Below, one piece after another: positions 52,053 through 64,000 of a DNA stretch of 64,000 nt (its first letter is position 1; each line of letters starts with the position of its first letter). The notes beneath the pieces were generated by a model. It was not told the DNA's origin, made no database searches, and saw only the letters and a program-made list of their open reading frames with translations. A program made the position numbers and the translations under genes. Source of the DNA: Paenibacillus tengchongensis (GTDB lineage: Bacteria > Bacillota > Bacilli > Paenibacillales > Paenibacillaceae); the NCBI RefSeq assembly GCF_008973665.1, contig NZ_WACP01000002.1:434001-498000 (forward strand), in the 5' to 3' direction.

Positions 52053-53300
52053 ATGGAACATTTGCGTAAGAGTGACCCGCAGGTATTGGAAGCAATGGGG
52101 CTGGAGCTGAGCCGCCAGCGCGCTAACATTGAGCTTATCGCTTCGGAGAATATCGTCAGCAGCGCTGTAATGGAGGCAATGGGTTCCGTCCTCACCAATA
52201 AATATGCCGAAGGCTATCCCGGCAAACGGTATTATGGCGGTTGCGAAGATGTGGACATCGTTGAGAATCTGGCCCGCGACCGCGCCAAGCAGCTGTTCGG
52301 CGCCGAGCATGTCAATGTGCAGCCGCATTCCGGGGCGCAGGCCAATATGGCTGTATACTTAGCCGCCCTCAATCCGGGAGATACTGTACTCGGTATGAAC
52401 CTGGCGCATGGCGGGCATTTGACCCACGGCAGTCCTGTGAACGCCTCCGGCTTGCTTTACAACTTCGTGGCTTACGGCGTCCAGGAAGATACCTTCCTCA
52501 TCGATTATGATGAAGTGCGCAAAGCAGCCTTTAAGCACCGCCCGAAGCTGATTGTCGCCGGCGCCAGCGCATATCCGCGCATTATTGATTTTGAAGCTCT
52601 TGCCTCCATTGCGAGTGACGTCGGAGCCCTCTTTATGGTCGATATGGCCCATATTGCCGGACTTGTGGCTGCAGGAGTGCATCCGAGCCCGGTGCCGCAT
52701 GCCCATTTTGTGACAACCACTACGCACAAGACGCTGCGCGGTCCGCGCGGCGGCATGATCCTGTGCCGCCAGCCTTGGGCGGCGGCGATTGACAAGGCTG
52801 TATTCCCTGGTTCGCAGGGCGGACCGCTGATGCATGTGATTGCCTCCAAAGCGGTATCCTTCGGCGAAGCGCTGCAGCCGTCGTTTAAGACCTATGCCGA
52901 GAATGTGGTGAAGAATGCCAAGGTTTTGGCCGAGACGCTGATCGGCGAAGGGGTGAACATCGTGTCCGGCGGTACGGACAACCATCTGATGCTGATCGAC
53001 ACCCGCAGCTTGAACATCACAGGTAAAGATGCGGAGAAGGTGCTGGACTCGATCGGCATCACCGTGAATAAGAACGCCATTCCGTTCGATCCGACCAGTC
53101 CGTTCGTAACCAGCGGCATCCGCATCGGTACGCCTGCGGTAACCTCGCGCGGCATGGACGAGCAGGCGATGGTGACCATTGGCCATATCATTGCCAAGGT
53201 GCTGAAGAATCCGCAGGATGAAAGCATGCTGAGCGAAGCGGGCCGTGAGGTCGCTGCATTGACCGAGCAGTATCCGATTTATCCGGGTCTGCAGTACTAA
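52053..53300 (+). CDS. glyA: Serine hydroxymethyltransferase
   Basis: 415-residue PLP enzyme converting serine and tetrahydrofolate to glycine and methylene-THF. The PLP lysine is K226 in [14 protein letters not shown]; also seen are [24 protein letters not shown] and [22 protein letters not shown] lies before the ATG. It follows ywlG after 94 bases without a promoter or terminator and is therefore under the ZTP riboswitch. A double hairpin terminator follows. Confidence 0.98.
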   Translation: MEHLRKSDPQVLEAMGLELSRQRANIELIASENIVSSAVMEAMGSVLTNKYAEGYPGKRYYGGCEDVDIVENLARDRAKQLFGAEHVNVQPHSGAQANMAVYLAALNPGDTVLGMNLAHGGHLTHGSPVNASGLLYNFVAYGVQEDTFLIDYDEVRKAAFKHRPKLIVAGASAYPRIIDFEALASIASDVGALFMVDMAHIAGLVAAGVHPSPVPHAHFVTTTTHKTLRGPRGGMILCRQPWAAAIDKAVFPGSQGGPLMHVIASKAVSFGEALQPSFKTYAENVVKNAKVLAETLIGEGVNIVSGGTDNHLMLIDTRSLNITGKDAEKVLDSIGITVNKNAIPFDPTSPFVTSGIRIGTPAVTSRGMDEQAMVTIGHIIAKVLKNPQDESMLSEAGREVAALTEQYPIYPGLQY

Positions 53301-53319
53301 ATTTAAAGCATGATGCTTC

Positions 53320-53368
53320 AGCCTCTGTCATTAACCGGTATAGCCGGTTTTTTACGGAGGCTTTTTTT
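53320..53368 (+). terminator. Nested terminator of glyA
   Basis: Inner AACCGG/CCGGTT hairpin with T run and outer AGCCTC/GAGGCT stem with seven T residues. Confidence 0.85.
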
Positions 53369-53734
53369 GTACCCTACCTCAGGCGGCTGAATTTGCACAA
53401 TGTTCACATCTTTCTGCTGAAGGAAAGCGCCTTAATGCTCTGAAACATTCATGAAAGTTCATGGAACTTTCAATAAAATTCGTGAAAGAAATGTGAATTG
53501 TATAAAAGACGCAAAATGCCGCACACTAATTTTTGTTTTAATTGCAAAAAGAACCATTATTGCTCGTTTGTTATCCGCTGCTGCTCATTTACCGCTGCAC
53601 AGCACGTCCGGGAAGCATTTTCCGCTTAAGGTGAAATGCGCCACCGGTGATGATATAATAAACAGGATTTAGCCGCAGGCGGAGACAAAAGCGCTTTCCG
53701 GCGGCCAAGACTTACAATTACCGGAGGGACAAGA
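53369..53734. other. Intergenic region before upp
   Basis: No supported gene. A perfect inverted repeat GAAAGTTC-ATG-GAACTTTC lies at 53453-53471, and TATAAT at about 53653-53658 may be the upp -10 (poor -35). A 73-codon frame at 53451-53672 starts inside the inverted repeat, has no ribosome-binding site and no family resemblance. Confidence 0.4.
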
Positions 53735-54364
53735 ATGGGAAAATTGGTAATTTGCGATCATCCTTTGATTCAGCACAAGCTGACATTTATTCGCGATGAA
53801 CGGACGAACACAAAAGAATTCAGAGAGCATGTTGACGAGGTTGCCATGCTTATGGCTTATGAGATTACACGGGACATCCCGCTGGAGACGATTACTGTAA
53901 AGACGCCGGTTGCCGAAACGGAGAGCAAGGTTATCTCCGGCAGAATGCTGGGCCTGATTCCGATTCTCCGGGCCGGTCTCGGAATGACCGAAGGGGTGCT
54001 GAAGCTGCTCCCGGCGGCTAAGGTTGGGCATGTCGGCCTGTTCCGCGATCCGGAAACGCTACAGCCCGTTGAATACTACATCAAGCTGCCTACAGATGTG
54101 CAGGAACGCGAGCTGATCGTCATCGACCCTATGCTCGCTACCGGCGGTTCCGCCATTGCCGCGATTACGTCGCTGAAGAACCGCGGCTGCACACAGATCA
54201 AGATGATGAACCTGATCGCCGCTCCGGAAGGCGTTGCAGCGGTACAAGCCGCCCACCCGGATGTTGATATTTATGTGGCTGCGCTGGACGATCATCTGAA
54301 TGACCATGGCTATATTGTTCCGGGACTTGGCGATGCGGGCGACCGTTTATACGGAACCAAGTAA
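53735..54364 (+). CDS. upp: Uracil phosphoribosyltransferase
   Basis: 209-residue salvage enzyme making UMP from uracil and PRPP. The PRPP loop is [29 protein letters not shown] and the C-terminal [16 protein letters not shown] are family hallmarks. CCGGAGGGAC lies before the ATG. Gene order glyA-upp-mnaA-atp is conserved in several Bacillota. Confidence 0.98.
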   Translation: MGKLVICDHPLIQHKLTFIRDERTNTKEFREHVDEVAMLMAYEITRDIPLETITVKTPVAETESKVISGRMLGLIPILRAGLGMTEGVLKLLPAAKVGHVGLFRDPETLQPVEYYIKLPTDVQERELIVIDPMLATGGSAIAAITSLKNRGCTQIKMMNLIAAPEGVAAVQAAHPDVDIYVAALDDHLNDHGYIVPGLGDAGDRLYGTK

Positions 54365-54365
54365 T

Positions 54366-54419
54366 TGGCGGAATCGTGTATTTGACTGAAACTGGCGGAA
54401 TCGTGTATTTGACTGAAAC
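54366..54419 (+). repeat. 27-bp perfect tandem duplication upstream of mnaA
   Basis: Two identical 27-base units begin at 54366 and 54393 (first bases TGGCGGAATCGTG, ending TTTGACTGAAAC). Each has a TTGACT that could act as a -35, so the duplication may affect mnaA transcription. Confidence 0.85.
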
Positions 54420-54495
54420 CAAATTCGCGCAGTACAAGTAGTATAGAACTGGCATGAATGGAGTACTCAATTTCCAAAAAGAGAGGGTAGGGGAT

Positions 54496-55656
54496 ATGTC
54501 CAAGATTAAAGTAATGACGATTTTCGGCGTGCGCCCCGAGGCGATCAAGATGGCGCCTTTGGTCCTGGAATTGGCCAAGCATCCCGAGCAGATTGAATCC
54601 GTAGTATGCGTGACCGCCCAGCACCGTGAGCTGCTGGATCAGGTGCTGGAGGTGTTTAAGATTACTCCGGACTACGATCTGGACGTAATGAAGGACCGCC
54701 AGACGCTGAACGAAATTTCGATCCGTGTGCTGCAGGGGCTTGAACCTGTGCTCCGTGAGGCCAAGCCTGACCTCGTGCTGGTGCACGGCGATACCCTGAC
54801 CACATTCCTGGCCAGCTACGCTGCTTTCCTGCAGCAGATTCAGGTGGGGCATGTGGAAGCGGGGCTGCGTACCTGGAATAAGCTGTCGCCTTATCCGGAG
54901 GAAATGAACCGTCAGCTTACGGGTGTTTTGGCTGATCTGCACTTCGCGCCTACCGACTGGTCAGCGGGTAATTTGAGACACGAGAACAAAAAAGAGTCAA
55001 GCATTTATATCACAGGCAACACCGTAACCGATGTGTTTCAATATACCGTACAGCCGGATTACCGGCATCCCGTACTGGAATTTGCTTCGGGAAAAAGACT
55101 TATTCTGATGACGGCGCACCGCAGGGAATCACAAGGCGAACCGCACCGTCATATTTTCCGTGCTGTCAAAAGAATCGCAGATGAATTCGAAGATGTGGCT
55201 ATCGTGTATCCCGTGCATCCGAGTCCGGCAGTCAAGGAACCGGCGCATGAGATCCTGGGCGGACATCCTAGAATCAAGCTGATCGATCCGCTGGATGTCG
55301 TAGACCTGCACAATTTTTATCCGCATACCCACCTGATTCTGACCGACTCCGGCGGCCTGCAGGAGGAAGCTCCCTCCTTCGGCGTCCCTGTGCTCGTGCT
55401 GCGTGAAACGACCGAGCGCCCGGAAGGGATTGAAGCCGGAACACTGGAGCTTGTGGGAACGGAAGAAGAGAAGGTGTATCAACGGACACATGCTCTGCTG
55501 ACCGATCAGGTGCTATACGAGTCAATGAGCCGGGCCGCCAACCCGTATGGAGATGGAAGAGCCTCCGAGAGAATTGTCAATGCGATTTTGCACCATTTCG
55601 GAGTCAATAAAGAGAGACCAGAGGAATTTCACAGAAAATTCACAAATAGTAAATGA
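54496..55656 (+). CDS. mnaA: UDP-N-acetylglucosamine 2-epimerase (non-hydrolysing)
   Basis: 386-residue enzyme converting UDP-GlcNAc to UDP-ManNAc for wall teichoic acid linkage units. MTIFGVRPEAIKMAPLV, VHGDTLTTF, GHVEAGLRTW, PEEMNRQLTG, MTAHRRES and LTDSGGLQEEAPSFGVPVLVLR are diagnostic. GAGGGTAGGGG precedes the ATG at 54496; an earlier ATG at 54454 lacks a site. Lies between upp and the atp operon. Confidence 0.96.
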   Translation: MSKIKVMTIFGVRPEAIKMAPLVLELAKHPEQIESVVCVTAQHRELLDQVLEVFKITPDYDLDVMKDRQTLNEISIRVLQGLEPVLREAKPDLVLVHGDTLTTFLASYAAFLQQIQVGHVEAGLRTWNKLSPYPEEMNRQLTGVLADLHFAPTDWSAGNLRHENKKESSIYITGNTVTDVFQYTVQPDYRHPVLEFASGKRLILMTAHRRESQGEPHRHIFRAVKRIADEFEDVAIVYPVHPSPAVKEPAHEILGGHPRIKLIDPLDVVDLHNFYPHTHLILTDSGGLQEEAPSFGVPVLVLRETTERPEGIEAGTLELVGTEEEKVYQRTHALLTDQVLYESMSRAANPYGDGRASERIVNAILHHFGVNKERPEEFHRKFTNSK

Positions 55657-55787
55657 TGGTTCGCAACTAAAGATACTAAACAAATGAAAAAGAGCATACA
55701 GTAAAACTGTACGGTTTATATGGTTTTGGTGCATTTTGCTGTGATTATTTTCATGTTTTCATACACTTTTGCGCAATTTTCAATGAA

Positions 55788-55817
55788 TTGACAAAGAGTC
55801 TGGAAGTTCAGTAAAAT
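55788..55817 (+). promoter_or_regulatory. Promoter of the atp operon
   Basis: TTGACA (55788-55793), 18-base spacer, TAAAAT (55812-55817), 19 bases before the first gene. A TACAGT-AAA-ACTGTA hairpin lies upstream at 55697-55711. Confidence 0.7.
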
Positions 55818-55835
55818 TAGTTGGGATTGTAGCCT

Positions 55836-56069
55836 ATGAAGGAACAAAAAGACGGGCCCGGACTGCTGCAAACCGCTCTTGTTCTCGGCAGTGCCGGGAC
55901 TTTGCTGGCCGCTTACATATTAATAGGTTTTTTTGCGGCTAGGTGGTTTCAGCATTCCATGGATGGGCCTAAGGGTTGGCTTGCTGTCGGTACGATAGCG
56001 GGACTGGTCCTTGGAAGCGTCAACGTTGTATTCCTGATCAAAAAATTTCTGGGGGAGCAAAATGGATAA
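55836..56069 (+). CDS. atpZ: AtpZ/AtpI family protein
   Basis: 77-residue protein with two membrane helices (LVLGSAGTLLAAYILIGFF and GTIAGLVLGSVNVVFLI). Its size, GFFAARWF motif and place before atpI match AtpZ, a proposed partner of AtpI in c-ring assembly or Mg2+ handling. It overlaps atpI by 8 bases. Confidence 0.85.
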   Translation: MKEQKDGPGLLQTALVLGSAGTLLAAYILIGFFAARWFQHSMDGPKGWLAVGTIAGLVLGSVNVVFLIKKFLGEQNG

Positions 56070-56439
56070 TATGACTCCCATGATCAATGCCGTTACCCGG
56101 GTTACGCTCGTTGTGATGGCGGGGCTGCTGATGGGCTGGGCGCTTCATCATGAGACCCGTGCAGTCACTCTGGGCATGACACTGGGGCTGCTGGCGGGAT
56201 TGGTCAACTTTCGTTATCTGGCCACGAAGATCAGGCTGGTAACGTTAGCGGTTGCGAACAAAGAGGGGAAGAGCTTCAGCCTTGGATTTGTGACACGGAT
56301 CTGCTTTGCTCTTTTGGTAACGATGTTCTCCGTCAAGATCGAGCACTTCTCGCTGGAAGCGACCATCGCCGGATTGTTCATTCCCCAACTTCTCTCTATT
56401 CCTGTAGGAATATATTTAAGCGTTAAGAACAAACTGTAG
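56062..56439 (+). CDS. atpI: ATP synthase subunit I
   Basis: 125-residue membrane protein with about four helices (e.g. LVVMAGLLMGWAL, GLLAGLVNFRYL). In this position AtpI assists assembly of the c-ring. GGGGGAGC lies before the ATG, which is inside the end of atpZ. atpB follows after 29 bases. Confidence 0.85.
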   Translation: MDNMTPMINAVTRVTLVVMAGLLMGWALHHETRAVTLGMTLGLLAGLVNFRYLATKIRLVTLAVANKEGKSFSLGFVTRICFALLVTMFSVKIEHFSLEATIAGLFIPQLLSIPVGIYLSVKNKL

Positions 56440-56468
56440 CAGATTAACAGAGAAAGGGGGATGATACT

Positions 56469-57236
56469 ATGCATGAAATGCCTTTAATCTATGTCGGCGG
56501 AATACCCATTGATTTATCCGCTGTGCTGATGCTGGTGGTCAGCTGTGTCATTGTGTTTGTTCTGGCCATGCTGGCGGTCCGCAATCTGTCGGTCGAGAAT
56601 CCGGGCAAGCTCCAGAATTTCATGGAGTGGGTGGTGGAATTCGTTCAAGGGATTATCAGCAGCGCTATGGATCTCAAAAAAGGAAGACCTTATATTTCGC
56701 TGGGATTGACACTGATACTGTTTATCTTTGTTTCCAATCTCTTGGGTCTGCCATTCTCTGTCATTACAGAGGCAGAAGGGCCGGTAACCATTTTCGGCCA
56801 TGTGATTGAAGCGACCAAGCATCTGGTACATGGCGAACATGCGGAGATCCTGTGGTGGAAATCGCCGACTGCGGATATCAACATTACTGCAGGCCTTGCG
56901 ATCATCGTGTTCCTGCTGATGAACTTCCTCGGCATCAAGAACAACGGCAAGCATTATTTCAAACACTTTGTGGAGCCGTTCCCGATCTTCTTGCCGCTGA
57001 ACATCATTGAGAACCTGGCTAAGCCGGTGGCGCTTGCCATCCGTCTTTTCGCCAACATTTTCGCAGGTGAAGTTCTGATTACGGTTATTCTGAAGCTTGG
57101 TTTTGTCGGCATTCCATTCCTGGGTGTCTGGCAAGGCTTCAGTATCTTCGTCGGGGCGCTGCAGGCTTACATCTTTACCATCTTGACGATGGTGTACATC
57201 GCGCAGTATACGATTCACGAGGAAGAGGCGCATTAA
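56469..57236 (+). CDS. atpB: ATP synthase subunit a
   Basis: 255-residue Fo membrane subunit forming the proton half-channels. The essential arginine lies in NLAKPVALAIRLFANIFAGE, and the PFSVITEAEG and GALQAYIFTILTMVYI segments are conserved. AAAGGGGGATG precedes the ATG. Part of the atp operon. Confidence 0.97.
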   Translation: MHEMPLIYVGGIPIDLSAVLMLVVSCVIVFVLAMLAVRNLSVENPGKLQNFMEWVVEFVQGIISSAMDLKKGRPYISLGLTLILFIFVSNLLGLPFSVITEAEGPVTIFGHVIEATKHLVHGEHAEILWWKSPTADINITAGLAIIVFLLMNFLGIKNNGKHYFKHFVEPFPIFLPLNIIENLAKPVALAIRLFANIFAGEVLITVILKLGFVGIPFLGVWQGFSIFVGALQAYIFTILTMVYIAQYTIHEEEAH

Positions 57237-57315
57237 GTAACTGCCGTGAGGCCGGCGGGCTTGCATCCGCTGCGCGAAAGCGGGAGATCTTATATCATCA
57301 GCAAATACAAAATGA

Positions 57316-57555
<240 letters not shown>

Positions 57556-57652
57556 TAAACCGTTCCTACGGTTTGGCGGGGAGGGCAAGTGCCATCCGCG
57601 CCTTACTTTTGTATACATCCGCACGCCGCGGTAACGGAAAGGAGTGACCTCA

Positions 57653-58137
57653 GTGACTATAGTTTGGACAAATATATTGTTTTCAATGATCGCATTTGGC
57701 ATTCTGTATATCTTGCTGAACAAGTATGCTTTCAGCAAACTGTTCGGAGTCATGGAGAAGCGCCGTGAGTTGGTCATGCAGCAGATGGATGAAGCCGCAA
57801 AGACCAGAGAACAGGCGGTAGCCTATGTGGAAGAACAGAAGCAGGCCCTGCAGCAGGCACGCCAAGAGGCTCAGCAGATTATTCAGCAGTCGCAGGTTAC
57901 CAGCAGCAATCAGGCCGACCGCCTTATGGAGCAAGCCAAAGCCGAGGCCGACCGCCTGAAGAACGAAGCTGTCCGGGATATCGCGAACGAGAAGAACAAG
58001 GCTGTCGAAGCACTGCGCAGCGAGCTGGGTACGGCTTCCGTACGCATCGCCTCCAAGCTTTTGGAGAAGGAAGTCAAGGCCGATGGCGAACAGGAGCAGC
58101 TGGTTGACCAATACCTCAAAGAGGTAGGAGGCCGCTC

Positions 58138-58141
<4 letters not shown>
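57653..58141 (+). CDS. atpF: ATP synthase subunit b
   Basis: 162-residue stator subunit: one N-terminal membrane helix (TNILFSMIAFGILYILL) and a long charged coiled coil. GTG at 57653 is chosen because AAAGGAG lies 8 bases upstream; GTG at 57644 overlaps that site. Its stop overlaps the atpH start (ATGA). Confidence 0.94.
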
Positions 58142-60209
<2,068 letters not shown>

Positions 60210-60226
60210 TAGCCTTATATAAAGCG

Positions 60227-60410
60227 GGCTTTGGCAGTCAGCCAAAGCTCTGCATATTCTTTGTGCATTGAGCTTTGACCCCGTCAAAGCTCAGTAACGC
60301 TACGAAGTCAGCTTTGACTTCGTCAAAGCTCAGTAATGCTCACGAAGTCAGCTTTGACTTCGTCAAAGCTCAGTAACGCTAACGAAGCCAGCTTTGGCTT
60401 CGCCAAAGCT
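60227..60410 (+). repeat. 40-bp-period hairpin array between atpA and atpG
   Basis: Hairpins AGCTTTGAC-N3-GTCAAAGCT start at 60270 (with a flanking G), 60310 and 60350, and AGCTTTGGC-N3-GCCAAAGCT at 60390: exactly 40 bases apart. A fifth, related hairpin GCTTTGGC/GCCAAAGC is at 60228-60248. The last unit has changed both arms (A-T to G-C), so pairing is kept. An alternative stem ACGAAGTCA-GCTT-TGACTTCGT (e.g. 60302-60323) overlaps each main stem. The array ends just before the atpG ribosome-binding site. Confidence 0.85.
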
Positions 60411-60426
60411 CTAAGGTGGTGAAATC

Positions 60427-61296
60427 ATGGCAAGAAGCATGCGTGATATTAAACGTCAAATCAAGAGCGTTCAGAACACGAGACAAATTACCAAAGCGAT
60501 GGAAATGGTCGCTGCCTCCAAGCTGCGCAAGGCCCAGGAGAAGGCGGAAGCCGCCCGGCCTTATTCGGAGAAGCTGAAGGAGGTTGTCTCCAGCATTGCC
60601 GCCGGCACCAAAGAGGTATCCCATCCGATGCTGGTCAGCCGTCCGGTGAAGAAGACCGCCTATCTGATTGTAACTTCGGACAGAGGTCTGGCCGGGGGCT
60701 ATAACGCCAACATTCTGCGGCAGGTAACGCTGCTTCTGGCGGAACGCCACAAGTCCAAGGACGAATACGGTTTATTTGTGATCGGACGCAAAGGCCGTGA
60801 CTTCCTGCGACGCCGCGACTATCCTATCGTCGAGGAAGTAACCGAATTGTCCGATACGCCGACCTTTGCGGATATCAAATCGATTGCCTATTCTGCGGTT
60901 CAGCAGTTTGAAACGGGCGTATATGACGAGCTGTACATTTGCTATAACCGGTTCATCAATGCCATCAGCCAAGTGCCTACCGTGGATAAATTGCTGCCGA
61001 TGGATACGGTAAACGGCGGCGGGCACCATGAAGCGACTGCCAATTATGAATATGAACCATCCCCGGAAGGCGTGCTTGAGGTGCTGCTTCCAAAATATGC
61101 GGAGACGCTGATTTACAGCGCCATTCTGGATGGCAAAGCCAGTGAGCTGGGTGCGAAAATGACAGCGATGGGCAGTGCCACCAAGAATGCGTCGAAGATG
61201 ATCGGCAATCTCAAACTTACGTACAACCGCGCGCGTCAGGCGGCAATTACCCAAGAAATTACCGAGATCGTGGCCGGAGCAAACGCACAGTCTTAA
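60427..61296 (+). CDS. atpG: ATP synthase subunit gamma
   Basis: 289-residue central shaft subunit. MARSMRDIKRQIKSVQNTRQ at the start with KAMEMVAASKLRKAQ, and the C-terminal MGSATKNASKMIGNLKLTYN are conserved. AAGGTGGTG precedes the ATG, immediately after the last hairpin of the array. Confidence 0.97.
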   Translation: MARSMRDIKRQIKSVQNTRQITKAMEMVAASKLRKAQEKAEAARPYSEKLKEVVSSIAAGTKEVSHPMLVSRPVKKTAYLIVTSDRGLAGGYNANILRQVTLLLAERHKSKDEYGLFVIGRKGRDFLRRRDYPIVEEVTELSDTPTFADIKSIAYSAVQQFETGVYDELYICYNRFINAISQVPTVDKLLPMDTVNGGGHHEATANYEYEPSPEGVLEVLLPKYAETLIYSAILDGKASELGAKMTAMGSATKNASKMIGNLKLTYNRARQAAITQEITEIVAGANAQS

Positions 61297-61301
61297 TATA
61301 A

Positions 61302-61318
61302 GCAAAGTTAAGCTTTGC
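61302..61318 (+). repeat. Single hairpin between atpG and atpD
   Basis: GCAAAG (61302-61307) pairs with CTTTGC (61313-61318); it resembles the core of the hairpins in the two neighbouring gaps. Confidence 0.5.
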
Positions 61319-61355
61319 GCTTGACTTTGTCTTATTTTTCAAGGAGGGAAAATAG

Positions 61356-62756
<1,401 letters not shown>

Positions 62757-62759
62757 TTT

Positions 62760-62883
62760 GAGCATAATTTATGCTCTCGATGCGGGCTTTGCGCTGTAAA
62801 GCTTAAATCTGGCGTTCGATGAGAGCTTTACTGCGTAAAGCTGGAGTGGATGCTTTCGATGCAAGCTTTACTACGTAAAGCTT
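62760..62883 (+). repeat. Second 40-bp-period hairpin array, between atpD and atpC
   Basis: CGATG-containing units begin at 62778, 62817 and 62857. Hairpins are a weaker GCTTT/AAAGC (62786-62802), AGCTTTAC-TGC-GTAAAGCT (62824-62842) and AAGCTTTAC-TAC-GTAAAGCTT (62863-62883). A separate GAGCAT/ATGCTC hairpin is at 62760-62776. The AGCTTT core is shared with the atpA-atpG array, but the lower stem differs (AC/GT instead of GAC/GTC). It ends directly at the atpC ribosome-binding site. Confidence 0.8.
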
Positions 62884-62898
62884 TGAGGAGGAATGGAA

Positions 62899-63315
62899 GT
62901 GAATACCTTTCTGCTTGAGATTGTCACGCCGGAGCACCTCGTCTTCTCCAAACAGGTGAACAGCCTGGTCGTACGCGGAGTTGAGGGAGAGCTGGGCATT
63001 TTGCCGGGACATATTCCGCTTGTCACTCCGCTTCAGGTTGCACCGCTCACTGTTAAAGTGAACGGCGAGACCCTCACGATCGCCGTTCACGGCGGGTTCG
63101 TGGAAGTGCATAAAGACAAGGTGACAGTGCTGGCCGAAAGCGCAGAACTGCCTAAGGATATCGACCTGGAACGTGCCGAAGCGGCCAAGGAGCGCGCTCA
63201 GCGCCGTCTCCAGTCACGCAGCAGGCAAGATGAGATCGATCATCGCCGTGCAGAGCTTGCGCTGCAGCGCGCGGTTACCCGGATCAAAGTGTCCGCCGGT
63301 AAAGGACAACAATGA
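62899..63315 (+). CDS. atpC: ATP synthase subunit epsilon
   Basis: 138-residue F1 subunit: N-terminal beta-sandwich (EIVTPEHLVFSKQVNSLVVRG, ELGILPGHIPLVTPL) and C-terminal helical hairpin (DLERAEAAKERAQRRLQ) that can inhibit ATP hydrolysis. AGGAGG is 7 bases before GTG at 62899; ATG at 62893 abuts the site. Confidence 0.95.
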   Translation: MNTFLLEIVTPEHLVFSKQVNSLVVRGVEGELGILPGHIPLVTPLQVAPLTVKVNGETLTIAVHGGFVEVHKDKVTVLAESAELPKDIDLERAEAAKERAQRRLQSRSRQDEIDHRRAELALQRAVTRIKVSAGKGQQ

Positions 63316-63322
63316 GGTTAGC

Positions 63323-63358
63323 AGCGGTCATGCTTAGGCGTGACCGCTTTCTTTTTTT
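63323..63358 (+). terminator. Terminator of the atp operon
   Basis: AGCGGTCA (63323-63330) pairs with TGACCGCT (63341-63348), followed by TTCTTTTTTT. Confidence 0.85.
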
Positions 63359-63555
63359 GGTGCGAAAAATCATTCCGTCCCCGTAACGCCGGGCTTCCTT
63401 TCAGTCGCCGTTTTCATTTATGAAAATTTCGTAACTTCCATGTAAATCCAGGCCATTAAAGTTTAAAAATTCGTAAAAGTACTGGATTCTTTTGGCCTTC
63501 GCAAGTATGATATAAGAGTCGATTTCCGAGCAGTAAACTGACAGTGGAGGTTAAC

Positions 63556-63816
63556 ATGGAACAATTGCTCAATGTTGATTACTCAGGTGCGATCGGCACC
63601 AGCGGGCTGGTGTCCATGGTCGTTTCTTTGCTCTGTGTTGTATTATCCTGGTGGGCACTGCAGAACCTTAAGCTCGATTTGGTCATAAGATATCCCAAGA
63701 GCCCGCAAGGAAGACTGCTGCATTTGCTTTTGGCAATCGTACTCGGCCATTTCGTGGCCGGCTTTCTGCTGGATTATCTCGGATGGAGCGGGATGATGCG
63801 CAACCTGTTTTATTAA
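63556..63816 (+). CDS. DUF1146 family membrane protein (YwzB-like)
   Basis: 86-residue protein with two membrane helices (LVSMVVSLLCVVLSWWAL and LLHLLLAIVLGHFVAGFLL) separated by LKLDLVIRYPKSPQG. This matches DUF1146, found just after the atp operon in Bacillota (B. subtilis YwzB). TGGAGG lies 6 bases before the ATG at 63556. The remaining bases to 64000 show no gene. Confidence 0.85.
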   Translation: MEQLLNVDYSGAIGTSGLVSMVVSLLCVVLSWWALQNLKLDLVIRYPKSPQGRLLHLLLAIVLGHFVAGFLLDYLGWSGMMRNLFY

Positions 63817-64000
63817 GAGTCGGTTTGGTTATATCTGTCGTAGGCTAATACGATGAGAATGGTGTCGAATAATAACGAATTATTATGCGTAGACTGATGT
63901 TTAAGAAGCATGCCCGGATACTCGGGGCAACAGACGGAATTTCCGATATTTTAACAAATGAATCTTACATTCCAAAATTAATTTCGAAATAATGGACGCG

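Noticed and set aside
53451-53672. 73-codon frame between glyA and upp.
   Set aside because: Starts within a perfect inverted repeat, lacks a ribosome-binding site and ends at the upp promoter region.
60227-60410. Considered a CRISPR array because of the regular repeats.
   Set aside because: There are no unique spacers; nearly the whole 40-bp unit repeats, units form covarying hairpins, and no cas genes are present.

Overview
The window looks like a chromosomal segment of a Paenibacillus-type spore-forming member of the Bacillota. Supporting signs are Gram-positive ribosome-binding sites with many TTG and GTG starts, sporulation genes (spoIIR, two CotF-type coat genes), the order prfA-prmC-(rodA)-spoIIR-ywlC-mntP-ywlE-ywlG-glyA-upp-mnaA-atp familiar from Bacillaceae and Paenibacillaceae, a GC-rich background, and a cluster of AimR/Alo-like peptide receptors. 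Genus is an inference from gene content; no 16S rRNA or tRNA gene is present.

Region 1 (1-9.4 kb) is ordinary accessory metabolism: the end of an MFS transporter, two GNAT acetyltransferases, a MOSC protein, a DUF2164 protein, a glutaminyl-tRNA synthetase (unusual for Bacillota), a second MFS permease, mobA, and a divergent MocR regulator/LysE exporter pair.

Region 2 (9.4-14.9 kb) is an AT-rich island with three paralogous HTH-plus-helical-repeat regulators. The first is followed by a 48-codon gene, overlapping its 3' end, for an exported Gly/His-tailed peptide precursor: a likely complete peptide quorum-sensing cassette. The other two receptors have no visible peptide gene. A secreted protein of unknown function and a possible small membrane protein follow.

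Region 3 (15-29.8 kb) holds moaA and a TorD-like chaperone, a SwrC-type RND efflux pump with its TetR regulator and a clear operator, cardiolipin synthase, a GH94-type phosphorylase, a TerC-family manganese exporter behind a yybP-ykoY (Mn) riboswitch, a CNNM/CorC protein and a phospholipase D-like protein.

Region 4 (29.9-36.4 kb) is a light-regulated carotenoid locus: a CarH-type MerR/B12 photoreceptor, two phytoene-desaturase-type genes, a squalene/phytoene synthase and type 2 IPP isomerase. WTGTA half-sites lie exactly 11 bp apart upstream of carH (three) and of the crt operon (five).

Region 5 (36.4-53.3 kb) carries a MITE-like inverted-repeat element, an S41 lipoprotein protease, ychF, prfA-prmC, tandem rodA paralogs, remnants of a DUF2071 gene and of a membrane protein, a Hyi-like isomerase, cotF-like genes, spoIIR, ywlC, mntP, ywlE, and a ZTP riboswitch controlling ywlG-glyA.

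Region 6 (53.7-64 kb) holds upp, mnaA and the complete F1Fo ATP synthase operon atpZ-I-B-E-F-H-A-G-D-C plus a DUF1146 gene. Two gaps inside the atp operon (atpA-atpG and atpD-atpC) contain 40-bp-period arrays of covarying hairpins. The two riboswitches, the CarH operator arrays, the peptide/receptor cassette and the atp hairpin arrays are the most informative non-routine features.
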